Shown: piece by piece, positions 63,071 through 64,000 of the stretch | How positions within the stretch are numbered: position 1 is the first letter of the stretch | How the letters are laid out: each line of letters opens with the position of its first letter | Assembly (NCBI GenBank): GCA_035771175.1 | Contig: CM069610.1 | Coordinates: forward strand, 21,604,501-21,668,500 | From: Paratinospora sagittata | Lineage: Eukaryota > Streptophyta > Magnoliopsida > Ranunculales > Menispermaceae | Direction: 5' to 3' | Length of the DNA: 64,000 bases | Made by a program: the position numbers and the translations under genes | The notes under the pieces: generated by a model | Seen by the model: only the letters and a program-made list of their open reading frames with translations | Told to the model about the DNA's origin: nothing | Databases searched by the model: none

Positions 63071-64000
63071 TGTTGGCCCCAGATACACATCCAAGAGGGG
63101 AGTGAATTGGACGGTTGCAAGTTTTTAAACCTTTCTAAATAAATTGCAGCAAGTTAAAAAATAGTAAAAAAGTAATGGCAAGAATAGGAACACAACGATT
63201 TAACGTGGTTCGGCCAAATCCACCTACCTCCACGACTTGGTCACCCCTGACCAAGATTTTTCAAAACCCAACCACTATTGGATCCTACTTCAAGGGTGAG
63301 GATCAAAATCAATTACAAACCACTCACATTATAGGTGTGAGAGCAACCTCAGTTGAGCCTAAGCACACCGCTCACAGCTCACCAGTGATACGCAAATCAC
63401 CAATACCTCAAATATATATTTATAAATCTTGAATCTATTTCTCACTCAAACCTCTCTCTTGAGTGATAGCTTGAATATCTACTCTCAATCTATCGATTCC
63501 CTCTCTCGATTAAAAGTGTTTTAGGTTCTATGATTCATTAAAATGGATTTCGTAGGGCTTTGTAGGTCTCTCGACTCATTACTCTACCCTAAGTCACAAC
63601 TCCATTGATCCAATTTAATATCCCCTCTCTCGACTGATAGATATTAAATCTATAACCAACCAAAAAGTGGCCAGCAATTTAGAAGCATTAAGCGTGAGAG
63701 TTGTAAATAAACAAGATAGTCTGATTCAAGAACAGATAGACAATAATTAGATCATAAGATTCACACAGCTCAACCAAAACTCTAGATAAACAAATTAGCT
63801 CATATTTAAATTCATGAATACAAGAGAGGTGTTTAAGGAAGACATCATAAAATACAAGTTCTAATTGAACTAAAAGTAGAGAGAAAACCCCCCTTCCCCC
63901 TTCTTTTTGATCGTTGAACCTGCAACTCCTTCTCTTTTTCCTCCTTCTCTTGCTTCCCTCTTTCTCCTAATCTAATCTATTCTATTCTAATTCAAATTTT
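63071..64000 (-). mobile_element. Copia-like LTR, reversed, running off the window
   Basis: Begins TGTTGGCCCCAGATAC, the inverse of the TATCTGGGCCAACA LTR end. CAAGAGGGGAGTGAATTGG and GGTGGATTTGGCCGAACCAC (minus strand) are conserved U5 landmarks shared with Co-1 and Co-3. The rest differs, so it is a fourth LTR family. The outer end lies beyond 64000. Confidence 0.85.
63236..63341 (-). repeat. Hairpin array in the reversed copia-like LTR
   Basis: Three perfect stems: CTTGGTCA/TGACCAAG (63236-63255, loop CCCC), GATCCT/AGGATC (63281-63304) and CTCACA/TGTGAG (63323-63341). On the minus strand the first two loops contain GGGG and CACCCTTGAAGT. Same place relative to the LTR end as the arrays in Co-1 to Co-3. 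Confidence 0.75.

Noticed and set aside
62901..63128. 75-codon basic ORF
   Set aside because: No motif, and it runs into the reversed LTR at 63071, so it is probably chance.

Overview
This looks like a heterochromatic, gene-poor stretch of a flowering-plant genome, probably a eudicot with a large genome. Almost every recognisable protein remnant belongs to a plant LTR retrotransposon or to a FAR1/MULE-type transposase. The recognisable host sequences are fragments of plant genes (V-ATPase subunit D, a PHOS32-like universal stress protein) trapped inside a transposon LTR. I found no intact host gene, no rRNA, no convincing tRNA and no CRISPR array. The organism cannot be named from the sequence.

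Layout (element names are mine). 1-898: a reversed copia LTR fragment and a truncated foldback element. 899-8442: Gy-A, a plus-strand gypsy chromovirus whose 2.6-kb 3' LTR carries the captured gene fragments. 8443-9967 and 20035-20892: a plus-strand LTR of another family (Gy-G), split by Gy-B (9968-20034, a minus-strand chromovirus with both LTRs). 20893-21130: four tandem primer-binding-site-like repeats. 21131-27700: a minus-strand Gy-G LTR, split by a CACTA-type MITE (TTA duplication), a solo copia LTR (GTAGG duplication, 21891-24358) and a second solo LTR (TAATG duplication, 25320-26860). 27701-33218: Gy-C, a chromovirus with 0.5-kb LTRs. 33735-45450: two FAR1/MULE transposase genes tail to tail. 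The minus copy is split by a solo copia LTR (CCAAC duplication), which is itself split by gypsy element Gy-D (38641-43731). 45890-46545: a gypsy RNase H fragment. 46833-57456: a copia array LTR-internal-LTR-internal-LTR. 57457-60455: the 5' end of a further minus-strand gypsy element (Gy-F). 60814-62565: a broken gene of the same family as an extra ORF found before gag in three gypsy elements. 63071-64000: the start of another reversed copia-like LTR.

All autonomous elements are decayed by stop codons, frameshifts and deletions. The layers can be ordered in time because target-site duplications are preserved and, in two cases, the uninterrupted sister sequence lies in the same window. The most unusual signals are: (i) the captured chimera of at least three host genes plus a G-box promoter in the Gy-A LTR; (ii) arrays of small hairpins in the 3' part of four different copia-like LTR families, with near-constant loops and compensatory stem changes; (iii) an extra protein gene upstream of gag in three gypsy elements; and (iv) a second, GC-rich repeat array in the 5' half of the same LTRs.
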